This document shows positions 7,473 to 16,060 of a stretch of 36,533 nt of DNA, piece after piece; the first letter of the stretch is position 1, and each line of letters begins with the position of its first letter. A program made the translations under genes and the position numbers. Where the stretch lies: contig DASZKW010000116.1 in the NCBI GenBank assembly GCA_035552775.1, forward strand, positions 1 through 36,533, read 5' to 3'. The notes under the pieces are model-generated. The model was not told the DNA's origin. It made no database searches and saw only the letters and a list, made by a program, of their open reading frames with translations. This DNA comes from DASZKW01 sp035552775 (GTDB lineage: Bacteria > Actinomycetota > Acidimicrobiia > Acidimicrobiales > Palsa-688).

Positions 7473-9172
7473 CAGCCGGCCCCGCCACCGGTGCCCCTGA
7501 AAACGCCGGCGCCGCCCGGGAAACCGCCGAGACCGCCGCCTCCTAGCCCGCCGCCGGTGAGCGTGCCGGTCCCGGAGCCCGATGACGACGACGTGGCGGC
7601 TCCCACGGTGACGGTCGGCTCGACCACCTCCTGGCCGGCGCTGAGGCCGCTGAGGATCTCGGTGGTGTTGTCACCCTTCAACCCAGTCGTAACGTTCTCG
7701 ACGGTCTGCTTGCCGTTTCGAAGGACGGTCACCGTCGACACTCGTCCGGTCGTGGTGATCGCCGACGTCGGGACCTCCAACACATTGGTCTTCGAGCTCA
7801 CCACCACGTTGACCTGCGCCGTCATCCCCAACTTCACCGTGGGGGGCGGGTTCGTCAACGAGATCGTCTCCTCGTAGGTGACCACGTTGCTTACCGTCGT
7901 CGACGTCGGCGCCAGCGCAGTCACCCGGCCGGGGACCGTGGTGTTGGGCAGGGCGCTCATCGTCACCGTCGCCGGCTGACCGACCGCCAGGTTGGACGCG
8001 TCCGCTTCTGCGAACCCGGCTATGACATCCAGATCTGACAGGTTGGCGATGGTGATGAATGCAGACGAAGAAGACCCGCCCGACGACGACGCGCCCGACG
8101 ACGACCCGCCCGACGAAGACCCGCCCGACGAAGACGCGCCCGACGAGGGGGCGCCGGCGGCGGACCCGGCACCGGCGCCACCCGAGGAGCTGGCGCCGCT
8201 CGAACCAGCCGCGCCCGACGACGACGAGGGGGAGGAGGAGGAGGAGGAGGAGGAGGAGGAGGAGGAGGAAGCCGAGCCGGTAACCGTCTGGCCCACAGTT
8301 CCGCCGACGGCGGTTACCGTTCCACCGATAGGCGCAGTCAAAGTGGTTTCCGACAAGGTCTTCTGATCCTGGTTGACAGTCGCTTGGTCCTGGGTCACTG
8401 CGGCCTGGTCCTGGTCGATCGTCGCCGGGTTCACATACCGTTTTGCGGCCACCGACAGCTCGGCAGACTCGAGGTTGTTGGCGGCCTGGTTCAAGCCGTT
8501 ATGCGCGCTCACGACGGCGCTCGCATCAGAGGTAATCCTGCCACACGTGCTTGCCGTCGTCGCCGTTGCGGTCGTCGGCGTCGTGGAGGTAGAAGCCCCA
8601 CTTCCCGCCCTCGGCGTGGCGGCGGGCACGGTTGCCGAGTTCGTCGCGGCGGTGGCGGTCGGATCGGAGTTGCAGCTCTGCTGGTCAGCCGCCAGCACGT
8701 CCTCGGCGTCGACCAGCCCAGCTTGGGCCGTGCTCACCGATGCCTGCGCGGCGGCGATGCTCTGCGCATCCTGCTCCTGTTGGGGTGGCGTCTCACCCCC
8801 GGACCGGGCCAGATTCAAGTTGTCCTGGGCGGCGGCCAGGTTGTCCTGGGCGGCGCTGAGGGTGGCCTGTGCCTGGCTGGGATCGACCTTGGCCAGCGTC
8901 TGGCCGGCCTGCACCTGCTGGCCGACGGTGGCGTCGACCTCGCTGACCGTGCCGCCGGTCGCGAAGTTCACCGACTCGGTCTGGGCGGAGGCGACATTGC
9001 CGCTCGCAGTTTCTGACAGCGATACCGTCCCGTCCTGTGCCTGCACGGTCCGTGTGGCGGCACGAGCGGTCGGGCTGTGGAAGATGGTGTTGAGGCCGAG
9101 CAGGACCAGGGCCGCCACGGCGACGAGCAACAGTGAGTTGACGACGAGCGGCTTACGCCCAATCCGCATCAT
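7472..9172 (-). CDS. MacA/HlyD-family adaptor (membrane fusion protein) with Ser/Gly insert
   Basis: 566 residues. One N-terminal membrane helix (about 10-31) is followed by a biotinyl-lipoyl half (TGGTVSEVDATVGQQVQAGQTLAKVD), a helical hairpin (about 85-270), the second lipoyl half (TLTAPIGGTVTAVGGTVGQTV, about 280-300) and beta-barrel and membrane-proximal domains (FITIANLSDLDVIAGFAEAD onward). Between the lipoyl half and the barrel lies an extreme Ser/Gly/Ala tract, about 298-375, which normal adaptors lack. In a monoderm the protein would couple the permease to an external substrate rather than to an outer-membrane channel. Start ATG overlaps the lipoprotein stop by 4 nt. Confidence 0.88.
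   Translation of the reverse strand: MMRIGRKPLVVNSLLLVAVAALVLLGLNTIFHSPTARAATRTVQAQDGTVSLSETASGNVASAQTESVNFATGGTVSEVDATVGQQVQAGQTLAKVDPSQAQATLSAAQDNLAAAQDNLNLARSGGETPPQQEQDAQSIAAAQASVSTAQAGLVDAEDVLAADQQSCNSDPTATAATNSATVPAATPRAGSGASTSTTPTTATATTASTCGRITSDASAVVSAHNGLNQAANNLESAELSVAAKRYVNPATIDQDQAAVTQDQATVNQDQKTLSETTLTAPIGGTVTAVGGTVGQTVTGSASSSSSSSSSSSSSPSSSSGAAGSSGASSSGGAGAGSAAGAPSSGASSSGGSSSGGSSSGASSSGGSSSSAFITIANLSDLDVIAGFAEADASNLAVGQPATVTMSALPNTTVPGRVTALAPTSTTVSNVVTYEETISLTNPPPTVKLGMTAQVNVVVSSKTNVLEVPTSAITTTGRVSTVTVLRNGKQTVENVTTGLKGDNTTEILSGLSAGQEVVEPTVTVGAATSSSSGSGTGTLTGGGLGGGGLGGFPGGAGVFRGTGGGAG
8060..8273 (-). repeat. Simple-sequence tract in the adaptor gene
   Basis: On the plus strand, 15- to 18-bp units of the type GACGACGACCCGCCC give way at about 8220-8273 to a run of GAG triplets. 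On the coding strand these are TCC serine codons and short SSGGSSSG units. All units are multiples of three, so slippage changes linker length without breaking the frame. Confidence 0.85.
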
Positions 9173-9750
9173 GGCTGGGTGGTGGTAGTCGTGGCTCCGG
9201 GTCCAGCGAAGGTCGGCCGCAGGCTGGCGCAGGCCTGCTGTGCGGCCTGGAAGGTGGGACCGGCCGTGGCCAAGGTTGTGGACGCGGCGGTGGTGGATGA
9301 CGCGCCGGTGGTCGATGTCGTCGAGAACCCGCCGCGCCCGGGGAGCGCGGCACCGTGGAGTTGGAGGCAGTTCGTGTACGCCTTGAAGGCGGCGCTCTGA
9401 GGGCCGGCCACACCACCGGGGCCGAACCTACCGGTCGGTCTCTCGCTTCGACAGGCGGTCAGGGCGCCCTGGTACTGCTGCTGGGTCACGCCGGCGGGCA
9501 ACGTGGTGCTGGGGAACGTGCCCGACCCCGGTGTCGACGACGGCCCGCCTCCGGGCCGCCGCCCGCCCAAAGCGGTGGCGGGGATCCCATGGTCGGTCAG
9601 GCAAGTCCTGTATGCCGCCAAGCCGGTTGGCGCGACCTTCGTAGTGGTCGAGGTGCTCGTGGACGTCACCGGGGTGGTGCCCCCGCACGCCGCCGCCCCG
9701 ACGATCAGCAGCCCCAGCAGCGACATTGCCGATAGCCATTTTGACGTCAC
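9169..9750 (-). CDS. Secreted lipoprotein with duplicated cysteine modules, first gene of exporter operon
   Basis: 193 residues from a GTG start. A signal peptide (about 5-21, LSAMSLLGLLIVGAAA) ends in a lipobox with lipidated C22. After a Thr/Ser linker come two similar modules: AYRTCLTDHGIP with C50 and QGALTACRSERP with C100, then AYTNCLQLHGAALP with C128 and QAAQQACASLRP with C174. Each module carries a CLxxHG motif and a later ACxxxRP motif, suggesting two disulfide-bonded or metal-binding units. The C-terminus is Thr-rich. The stop overlaps the adaptor start (ATGA). It is probably the substrate-handling or sensing component of the exporter, which is inference from position. Confidence 0.75.
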   Translation of the reverse strand: MTSKWLSAMSLLGLLIVGAAACGGTTPVTSTSTSTTTKVAPTGLAAYRTCLTDHGIPATALGGRRPGGGPSSTPGSGTFPSTTLPAGVTQQQYQGALTACRSERPTGRFGPGGVAGPQSAAFKAYTNCLQLHGAALPGRGGFSTTSTTGASSTTAASTTLATAGPTFQAAQQACASLRPTFAGPGATTTTTQP

Positions 9751-9889
9751 GGCGAGTACTAAAGTCCGCCTTGATGAGCCTCTCCTGTGTCAAAGCTGAG
9801 ATCCTGCTAATAACCGGCAGGGGGTAAAGGACCCGCCGCCGCATGGCCTTGGTCCCGATCGCCCGTGCGCCGCTAATAGCCTCCCAGGC

Positions 9890-10168
9890 ATGGTCCACGC
9901 GTTCGTCCTCATCGACGCCGTCCCCCCTCGCGTCGCCGGCCTGGCCGAAGAGTTGGCCGACGTCGACGGGGTGGCCGAGGTCTACTCGGTCGCCGGTCAC
10001 GCCGACCTGGTAGCGGTCGTCCGGGTGCGCCGCCACGACGACCTCGCCGACGTGGTGACCAGGCGGATACACGCCCTCGAAGGGATCACCGACACCCGCA
10101 CGCTCATCGCCTTTCAGGCTTTCAGCCGCCACGACCTCGAGGCCATGTGGGACCTCGGCGACGCGTGA
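9890..10168 (+). CDS. Stand-alone Lrp/AsnC ligand-binding (RAM) domain protein
   Basis: 92 residues, the full alpha/beta RAM domain of Lrp/AsnC regulators (AFVLIDAVPPRVAGLAEEL, VAEVYSVAGHADLVAVVRV, ITDTRTLIAFQAF) without the DNA-binding domain. Such stand-alone domains form dimers and octamers, bind amino acids or similar ligands, and may modulate full-length regulators. A TAATAG hexamer 10 bases before the ATG suggests a very short leader. It converges with malate synthase. Confidence 0.85.
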   Translation: MVHAFVLIDAVPPRVAGLAEELADVDGVAEVYSVAGHADLVAVVRVRRHDDLADVVTRRIHALEGITDTRTLIAFQAFSRHDLEAMWDLGDA

Positions 10169-10190
10169 AGCGGGGAAGCGAGACACAGGT

Positions 10191-11768
10191 TCAGGCGAGC
10201 TGGCGTTCGGCGATGAGGGTGAGGAAGTCGGGCAACTGGTCGGACAGGGCCACCTGGCGGACCAGTTCGGCGGCCTGGGCCAGGCGCTCGGCGTCGAGAC
10301 CCTGGGCTGTCAACCCCGAGACGGCGGAGTCGAGCTCCTTGTCGACCAACTCAGCGCTGACCTGCGTCCCGTCGGTGAGCTCGACACGGTGGTGCACCCA
10401 CTGCCACAGCTGACTGCGGGAGATCTCGGCGGTGGCGGCATCCTCCATGAGATCGAAGATGGCTACCGCCCCCCTGCCGCCCAGCCACGCCTCGAGGTAC
10501 TGGAGAGCCACGCTCACGTTGAGCCGCAGGCCCTCGATCGTGTACGTGGCGCCGTCGATCTCGGTCGCCAAAAGCCCCGAGGCGTCGTCGCTGACGGGCG
10601 GCCGGACCTCGAGCTGGTTGGGTCTGTCTCCGAGCACCCGGTCGAAGACCTCGGTGGCGACCGGGACCAGGTCGGGGTGGGCGACCCACGTCCCGTCGTA
10701 GCCGAGACCGGCCTCGCGCTCCTTGTCGGCGCGGACGTTGGCCAGAGCCCGCTCGGTCACGTCGGGTTTGCGCCGGTTGGGGATGAACGCCGACATGCCC
10801 CCGATTGCATGCGCCCCATGAGCGTGGCAGATACCGACGAGACGCTCGGCGTAGGCGGCCATGAACGGCACGGTCATCGTCACCTGGGCGCGGTCGGGCA
10901 GCACGTGGGCGGGATCGTCGCCGAACTTCTTGATCACCGAGAATATGTAGTCCCACCGACCGGCGTTCAGACCGGTGATCCGGTCACGCAACTCGTAGAG
11001 GATCTCCTCCATCTCGTAGGCGGCGAGGATCGTCTCGATGAGTACCGTCACGCGGATCGAACCGGTGCGCAGCCCTGCTCGGTGCTCCAGGTCACCGAGC
11101 ACCGCGTCCCACCAGGCCGCCTCCAGATGGGACTCCATCTTCGGCACGTAGAGGTAGAGGCCGCTGCCGCGCTCGACGAGCTTGGGCGCGGAATGGACTG
11201 CCGCCAGGCTGACGTCGAACAGGGAAGCCGAGGGGTGGGCGCCATCGACGCTGACCCGGCGTTCCTCCATGTGCAGTCCCCGAACCCGCAGGACGAGCGT
11301 GGCGGGCTTCTCGCCGAGCCGGTCGACCGAGCCGTCAGGGCGCTCGAAGCTGATGGTCCCGTCGGCTGCGTCGCGGAAGTTGCGCTGGCCGTCGACAACG
11401 TTGCGCCATGACGGCGACATCGAGTCCTCGACGTCGGCCATGAACACCCGCGCACCGGAGTTGAGAGCGCCGATCATCATCTTGCGGTCGCAGGGGCCGG
11501 TGATCTCGCAGCGGCGGTCCGCCAGGTCGGCGGGCGCGGGGGGAACCGTCCAGTCGCCGCCTCTGACGTCGGCGGTGCCGTCGAGGAGCCGGGGGCGCTC
11601 GCCGGCGCGGAACGCCCGGGCCCGTTCGTCGCGGAGGGCGAGTAGTGCGCCCCGCCGTGCACCGTGGGCACGCTGAAGGGCGGCGACCAATGCGAGCGCC
11701 TCGGGGACGAGGATGTCCTCGGTGCCCTCGGTGGGACCGAGGATCTCGACACCGTCAGCGGTGCTCAT
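10191..11768 (-). CDS. aceB: Malate synthase A
   Basis: Malate synthase condenses glyoxylate with acetyl-CoA to malate, the second glyoxylate-shunt step. The product from the ATG at 11768 is 525 residues, the usual length of the A isoform (about 530). It shows EITGPCDRKMMIGALNSGAR and VFMADVEDSMSPSWRNV near 90-125 with the catalytic Arg and acidic residues, VLIETILAAYEMEEILYELR in the barrel, GRWDYIFSVIKKF, and a C-terminal helical plug. The reading frame stays open further upstream across a divergent gene, but those residues are not family-like. No isocitrate lyase is in the window. Confidence 0.95.
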   Translation of the reverse strand: MSTADGVEILGPTEGTEDILVPEALALVAALQRAHGARRGALLALRDERARAFRAGERPRLLDGTADVRGGDWTVPPAPADLADRRCEITGPCDRKMMIGALNSGARVFMADVEDSMSPSWRNVVDGQRNFRDAADGTISFERPDGSVDRLGEKPATLVLRVRGLHMEERRVSVDGAHPSASLFDVSLAAVHSAPKLVERGSGLYLYVPKMESHLEAAWWDAVLGDLEHRAGLRTGSIRVTVLIETILAAYEMEEILYELRDRITGLNAGRWDYIFSVIKKFGDDPAHVLPDRAQVTMTVPFMAAYAERLVGICHAHGAHAIGGMSAFIPNRRKPDVTERALANVRADKEREAGLGYDGTWVAHPDLVPVATEVFDRVLGDRPNQLEVRPPVSDDASGLLATEIDGATYTIEGLRLNVSVALQYLEAWLGGRGAVAIFDLMEDAATAEISRSQLWQWVHHRVELTDGTQVSAELVDKELDSAVSGLTAQGLDAERLAQAAELVRQVALSDQLPDFLTLIAERQLA

Positions 11769-11877
11769 CGGGCCCGTCCTGGACCTTTGCCAGCCGAGTG
11801 TCCACGTGGTTTCTTTCCGGTCACCAAAGCAAGCTACCGGACGCTCGAAGCTGGTCTCACCCCGAAGCTGCGGCGCG

Positions 11878-12549
11878 ATGGGCACTACAGTGCATCCCGT
11901 GCACACGGTGCTGGAAGTACTGGCCGCGTTGTTGGTCGGGGCGGTGGGGATCCTCGGCAGCGGTACGGTGCTCTTGATGCGGCGGCTCCATCGGGCCAAC
12001 CGCCTGGTAGCCGAAACGGCCAGCGCCGCCCCCACGTCGTGGCTGTGGAGCTGGCGCCGTAGCGCATCGCTGCACCGGCGGCTGCGGGCCGCGTGCCAAG
12101 TGGCTGTCCGTGCGTCGGCGCCCGCCGCAGTCGCGCCACATCGGCGTCGCTGGAAGAGTCGCCGCCAAACGGCAACCTCGCCGCTGGCCCGGGTGGCGCG
12201 CGAACTGGTGGACCACGCCGTGGGCCTGGATGCTCGCCTGGTCGAGGTAGACCAACTGGCGGGGGCTTGGAGACGACCGGCCTTGGCCTCGGTCGAGTCG
12301 GAGGTGCGCCATCTCGAGGCGTCGGTGCAACGGCTTACGACGCTGTCCGCCGCCTGGCGCGACCAGCTCGACTCGTTCGCAGTGCGCCAACCCGACCTCC
12401 AAGACCAACTCGATGCCGTCGAGGCGGCCCTCGATGATCTGGCCGCCGACACCCAACTCCCCCGGGGCGCCGGCCTCCGATCCGATCTCACCGCCGGCGC
12501 CCGATCCGATTCCACTGCCGGCGCCCAGTCCCGCCCTGCCCGCGGTTAG
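11878..12549 (+). CDS. Single-pass membrane protein with coiled coil, unknown function
   Basis: 223 residues. A transmembrane helix near residues 10-34 (TVLEVLAALLVGAVGILGSG) is followed by a basic cytoplasmic stretch rich in Arg and Trp, then a predicted coiled coil (about 130-205, VESEVRHLEASVQRL and DLQDQLDAVEAALDDL). The C-terminus consists of three 24-bp tandem repeats. I chose the ATG at 11878 because the helix follows directly; GTG codons at 11890 and 11899 are alternatives. It is divergent from malate synthase and convergent with trpD. I do not recognise the family. Confidence 0.6.
   Translation: MGTTVHPVHTVLEVLAALLVGAVGILGSGTVLLMRRLHRANRLVAETASAAPTSWLWSWRRSASLHRRLRAACQVAVRASAPAAVAPHRRRWKSRRQTATSPLARVARELVDHAVGLDARLVEVDQLAGAWRRPALASVESEVRHLEASVQRLTTLSAAWRDQLDSFAVRQPDLQDQLDAVEAALDDLAADTQLPRGAGLRSDLTAGARSDSTAGAQSRPARG
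12469..12540 (+). repeat. Three tandem 24-bp repeats at the 3' end of the membrane-protein gene
   Basis: Units at 12469, 12493 and 12517 begin GCCGGC; the first two share CGATCCGAT. They encode AGLRSDLT, AGARSDST and AGAQSRPA and lie in the nonconserved tail of the protein. The third copy is diverged. Confidence 0.7.
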
Positions 12550-12579
12550 GACCGCCGGCCGAGACTGCTCCGGGGCTGC

Positions 12580-13644
12580 TCAGGCGCCGGCCGCCGCCTG
12601 GGAGACAGCTATCAGATGCTCCAGGGTGGCTGCCGCCCGTCCCGCGTCGATGGCCTCGGCCGCCAGCACCAGGCCCTCGGCCAGGTGGGCAGCGGCACCT
12701 CCTGCTACCAACGCGGCGGCGGCGTTGAGCAGCACGATGTCGCGATGGGGGCCGCGCTCCGCGTCGAGTACCCGGCGGGCCAGGTCGGCGTTGGTCGCGG
12801 CGTCGCCGCCCTTCAGTTCGCCGGGGCTGGCGAGCGACAGGCCCAGCTCCGCCGGCTCCACCACGTAGGTCTTGACCCCGTCAGGAACGTCCGAGCGCCA
12901 TTCGACCACCGTGGATGGCCCCGTCGTCGACAGCTCGTCGAGGCCATCGTGGCCGTACACGACGAGGGCGTGAACGGCGCCGTTGGCGCCGAGCACTCCC
13001 GCCATCTTCAGCGCCATGGTCGGGTCGCCGACTCCGACGACCTGGCGGCGCACCCCTGCCGGGTTGGCCAACGGGCCCAGGAAGTTGAAGGCGGTAGGCA
13101 CACCCAACTCGCGTCGCGTGGGCCCGGCGTAGCGCAAGTTGGCGTGGAATCGCGGCGCGAAGCAGAACCCGATACCCGCCTCTGTTACGCACCGGGCCAC
13201 ACCCCGGGGACCGAGATCGATGACCACGCCGAGCGCCTCGAGAACGTCGGCGCTGCCCGCCTTGGAGGAAGCGGCCCGGTTGCCGTGCTTGCAGACCCTG
13301 ACGCCGGCACCGGCCACCACCAAGGCGGCGATGGTCGACACGTTGATCGTGCCGCTTCGATCGCCGCCAGTGCCGCAGGTGTCGACCAGGGTCGAGCGCA
13401 ACTCCTCGTCGAGGTCTATCCCTTCCGCGGTTGCGACCATGGCCCTCACCAGACCGGTCATCTCCTCGACGGTCTCACCCTTGCAGCGCAGGCCGAAGAT
13501 GAACGCCGCCATCTGCGACGGGGTGGCGTTGCCCTCCAGCACGTCTGCCAGAGCGGCGGCTGCCTCGTCGGCGGAGAGGTCTCCCCGGCCCGCTATTCGG
13601 GACAGCACCCCGGGCCAGCCGCCGAGGTCGGACAAGGTGACCAT
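12580..13644 (-). CDS. trpD: Anthranilate phosphoribosyltransferase
   Basis: TrpD transfers phosphoribose from PRPP to anthranilate in tryptophan synthesis. The 354-residue product carries the family signatures: DTCGTGGDRSGTINVST (about 88-104, PRPP/Mg site), KHGNRAASSKAGSADVLEALG (119-139), the anthranilate-site region ARFHANLRYAGPTRRELGVPTAFN, and the DE metal ligands. Length and start (ATG after a short purine-rich leader) are normal. No other trp gene is adjacent, so it is transcribed alone or with whiB upstream. Confidence 0.96.
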   Translation of the reverse strand: MVTLSDLGGWPGVLSRIAGRGDLSADEAAAALADVLEGNATPSQMAAFIFGLRCKGETVEEMTGLVRAMVATAEGIDLDEELRSTLVDTCGTGGDRSGTINVSTIAALVVAGAGVRVCKHGNRAASSKAGSADVLEALGVVIDLGPRGVARCVTEAGIGFCFAPRFHANLRYAGPTRRELGVPTAFNFLGPLANPAGVRRQVVGVGDPTMALKMAGVLGANGAVHALVVYGHDGLDELSTTGPSTVVEWRSDVPDGVKTYVVEPAELGLSLASPGELKGGDAATNADLARRVLDAERGPHRDIVLLNAAAALVAGGAAAHLAEGLVLAAEAIDAGRAAATLEHLIAVSQAAAGA

Positions 13645-13716
13645 GGGACGAGAAGCTACCTGCGTGCCGGCTCACCAGCTGAGCCGGCCCGAGCGGACAG
13701 GCACGCCGGCGGCCGG

Positions 13717-13950
13717 CTAGGCGGACTTCCGGCGCTGGCGGATGAGGCGGCGACGCTCGCGCTCGGTCGCGCCCCCCCAGACACCGTCGTACTCACGGTT
13801 GGCCAGGGCATACTCCAGGCACGCCTCGCGCACCGAGCAGCCGGCGCAGATCGCCTTGGCCTCCTCGGCTTCCTCGTCGGACACCGGGAAGAAGATGTCA
13901 GGGTCGACCCCGCGGCAAGCCGCCCGCTGACGCCAGACGATGGTCTTCAT
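13717..13950 (-). CDS. WhiB-family iron-sulfur transcription factor
   Basis: 77 residues with the WhiB pattern: C12, C35, C38 and C44 bind a 4Fe-4S cluster, followed by the DGVWGGATERERR turn (55-67) and a basic tail RQRRKS for DNA or sigma-factor binding. These proteins occur only in actinobacteria and their phages and sense nitric oxide or redox state, usually by binding the principal sigma factor. The short length and the lack of an N-terminal extension resemble WhiB1 or WhiB2 rather than WhiB7, but I cannot assign the paralogue. The 170-bp region before it should hold its promoter. Confidence 0.93.
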   Translation of the reverse strand: MKTIVWRQRAACRGVDPDIFFPVSDEEAEEAKAICAGCSVREACLEYALANREYDGVWGGATERERRRLIRQRRKSA

Positions 13951-14120
13951 CGGGTCACTCGCAATCCTCGATCGTACAGTGGCCTGGCGGGGTCACCTAC
14001 CCCATCACAGCTGGTACGGGCACACCCGAACCCTGTCCCAGGCTACGGATCCATTGTGGCGCGCCGGGCCCCCGGTTGTCGAGACGGTTCCTGGCACCGA
14101 CCCTGCCCGCTGCGGTCAGG

Positions 14121-14720
14121 TCAGTCCCTGAGGTCCTCGAGCAGCGTCGCCTTGGTGTCGTCTGAGAGTTGGGCGCCTTCGGCGTAGCTCGGGTGGTTGA
14201 CGGCGAGCACCACCGGCTCGGCGCCGAATCGGGCCACCTGGGTCGCCGACATCTCGAAGCGCAGGTAGTGGACCGACGCGGTCACCTCCTGGCGGGTCAG
14301 GTGCGCCGCGTGGCCCGGGTCGACCACGCCGCGCACCACGTCGGGCTCGCGGCCACCGATCAGCAACTCGACCGAGCGCTCGATCCCCACCAGCTTGGGC
14401 AGCCACTCGACGAGGTCGTCCTTGGTGGTCAGCTCCACGAACAGGGTGGCTGAAAGCTGGCCGGGCTCGGGTATGAGCGGGTTGTAGGTGTCGAGCTCGG
14501 CTTGGACGGCTTCGTCGGAGAGCAGTCGCTCGGCTCGGGCCATCTCCTGGATCTGGAAGCGGACCGTGTCCGCGTTCTCGAACACCAGGGTCACGATGGG
14601 GCCGACGCTCACCCGGCGCCGCCGCTTGAGGCCGATGACCCGCTGGCGGAATTCCGAGCGCTCGCGCTCGTAGGCCCGCAAGTCGGCGATGTCGTCCAAC
14701 GTGAGTTTGGCGTTGGCCAT
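14121..14720 (-). CDS. DUF3501 family protein
   Basis: 199 residues matching the DUF3501 pattern (LTLDDIADLRAYERERSEFR, then RRVSVGPIVTLVFENADTVRFQIQEMARAE, then LSATLFVELTTKDDLVEWLPKLVGIE). The family has no assigned reaction. Its genes usually sit next to rubrerythrin and an HdrD-like Fe-S protein, as here, which points to oxidative-stress or electron-transfer work. It is the last gene of the fur operon, 12 nt after the Fe-S protein, with AGGGG before the ATG. Confidence 0.85.
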   Translation of the reverse strand: MANAKLTLDDIADLRAYERERSEFRQRVIGLKRRRRVSVGPIVTLVFENADTVRFQIQEMARAERLLSDEAVQAELDTYNPLIPEPGQLSATLFVELTTKDDLVEWLPKLVGIERSVELLIGGREPDVVRGVVDPGHAAHLTRQEVTASVHYLRFEMSATQVARFGAEPVVLAVNHPSYAEGAQLSDDTKATLLEDLRD

Positions 14721-14732
14721 GCCTGGCGACCC

Positions 14733-16031
14733 CTATTCTTTCTCCGCCTCGATGCCGTAGGCGCGGGCCAGTGCCTGGAGGGGGTGCACCGGCATCCGCC
14801 CCGTCTCCTGGCTGATGGCCCCGTTGGCGAGGTGGCAGTCGCCGGCGACGACCTCGGCGTCGGCAGCGTCGATGGCAGCGGCGAGGGGGGCGGCCACCTT
14901 GCGGGCCAGGTCGTAGTTCTCGGCCCGGAAACCCCACATGCCGTCGATACCTGAACACTTCTGGACCACGCTCACCTTGGTGCCGGTGAGGCGGAGGAGG
15001 TCCCGGCTGCGCAGCCCGATGTTCTGGGCCTGCAGATGGCACGGGACGTGGTAGGCGGTGGTCTCGGGCACGTCCCCCCCGAAATTGGTGTCGAATGAGG
15101 TGTCGGCCCCCTTGTGGAGGCGCCACAGGTACTCGGCCGCGTCGTAGGTGTGGGCGGCGACCAGGCGGGCGTCGTCGCTGCCCAGGTACTCGGGATAGTC
15201 CCGTTTGAGGACGTAGCCGCACGTGGGCTGGGGCACGACGATGTCGTTGCCGGCCCGCACCGCCCTGGCGAGCGAGTCCACGTTGGCGGCCGCTTCGGAC
15301 TTGAACTGGTCGAACTCGCCGCTGTGAAGCCACGGCGCGCCGCAGCATCTCACCCGGTCGGGAAGGCTGCACGACACACCGTTGCGCTCGTACACCTTGA
15401 CCAGGTCGTGCCCGATGGCGGGGCTGGAGTACTCGACCAGACAGGTGGGGAAAATCGCCGCCTTCGCCTGCTCGGGCCGGCCGAGCGCTCCCTGGCGCTT
15501 GTTGAACCACGATGTGAAGCGGGTCCTGGAGTAAGGGGGCAACACCCGCTCGGCGGCCACGCCGACCACCTTTTCCATGATCCTTCGCACGGGGCTTCCC
15601 GGAGTGCCGACCGTGGCGTTGGCCAGCGCCGGCGCCCTCGTCGCCGCCTTACCGAGCAGGTCGGTCCGCCCGAGGGCCTGGGTGGTGAGCTTGCCCTTTA
15701 CGTTCTTGCTCTTTCGGTTGCGTACCGCCTCGGCACGCAGCATTAGTCGCGGGAAGTCCAGTTGCCACTCGTGGGGGGGAATGTACGGGCACTTCACGTA
15801 GCAGAGCTTGCACTGGTAGCACTCGTCGACGACCTCGTCCTGCTCGGACGTGCTCAGCCGGTCGACGGCCCCGTCCTTGGCGTCGATCGCCGAGAACATG
15901 GTCGGGAACGACGGGCACAGCGACACGCACAGGCGGCACCCGTGGCACAGGTCGTACACCCGCGTCAACTCCGCCCTCATGTCGCCCTCGTCGTAGTACT
16001 TGGGGTGCTTGGGGTCGTAGGTGACTGTCAC
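14733..16031 (-). CDS. HdrD/GlpC-like iron-sulfur oxidoreductase
   Basis: 432 residues from the GTG at 16031, which has GAGAGG upstream; the open frame extends further but overlaps the rubrerythrin region with non-family sequence. Two 4Fe-4S ferredoxin motifs lie at the N-terminus (CHGCRLCVSLCPSFP and ECYQCKLCYVKCPY). Two CCG cysteine-rich domains follow: CLVEYSS with RVRCCGAPWLHSG, and HVPCHLQAQNIG with VQKCSGIDGMWGF. The CCG domains resemble HdrB/HdrD, which bind noncubane clusters and pass electrons. In this operon the protein likely feeds electrons to rubrerythrin in place of a rubredoxin. That role is inference from linkage. Confidence 0.85.
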   Translation of the reverse strand: MTVTYDPKHPKYYDEGDMRAELTRVYDLCHGCRLCVSLCPSFPTMFSAIDAKDGAVDRLSTSEQDEVVDECYQCKLCYVKCPYIPPHEWQLDFPRLMLRAEAVRNRKSKNVKGKLTTQALGRTDLLGKAATRAPALANATVGTPGSPVRRIMEKVVGVAAERVLPPYSRTRFTSWFNKRQGALGRPEQAKAAIFPTCLVEYSSPAIGHDLVKVYERNGVSCSLPDRVRCCGAPWLHSGEFDQFKSEAAANVDSLARAVRAGNDIVVPQPTCGYVLKRDYPEYLGSDDARLVAAHTYDAAEYLWRLHKGADTSFDTNFGGDVPETTAYHVPCHLQAQNIGLRSRDLLRLTGTKVSVVQKCSGIDGMWGFRAENYDLARKVAAPLAAAIDAADAEVVAGDCHLANGAISQETGRMPVHPLQALARAYGIEAEKE

Positions 16032-16060
16032 GCCAGGTCCTCTCGCGCCGCGACGGTCCC

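Noticed and set aside
11769..12515. Upstream extension of malate synthase to 774 residues
   Set aside because: The extra 249 residues are antisense to the divergent membrane-protein gene and lack malate synthase features; the ATG at 11768 gives normal length.
12616..14187. Plus-strand 523-residue open frame across trpD and whiB
   Set aside because: It runs antisense through two clear family genes and an intergenic region and has no recognisable domain.
14116..15510. Minus-strand 464-residue open frame over the Fe-S protein and DUF3501 genes
   Set aside because: It is an Arg/Pro/Gly-rich out-of-frame shadow of two genes with strong cysteine motifs.
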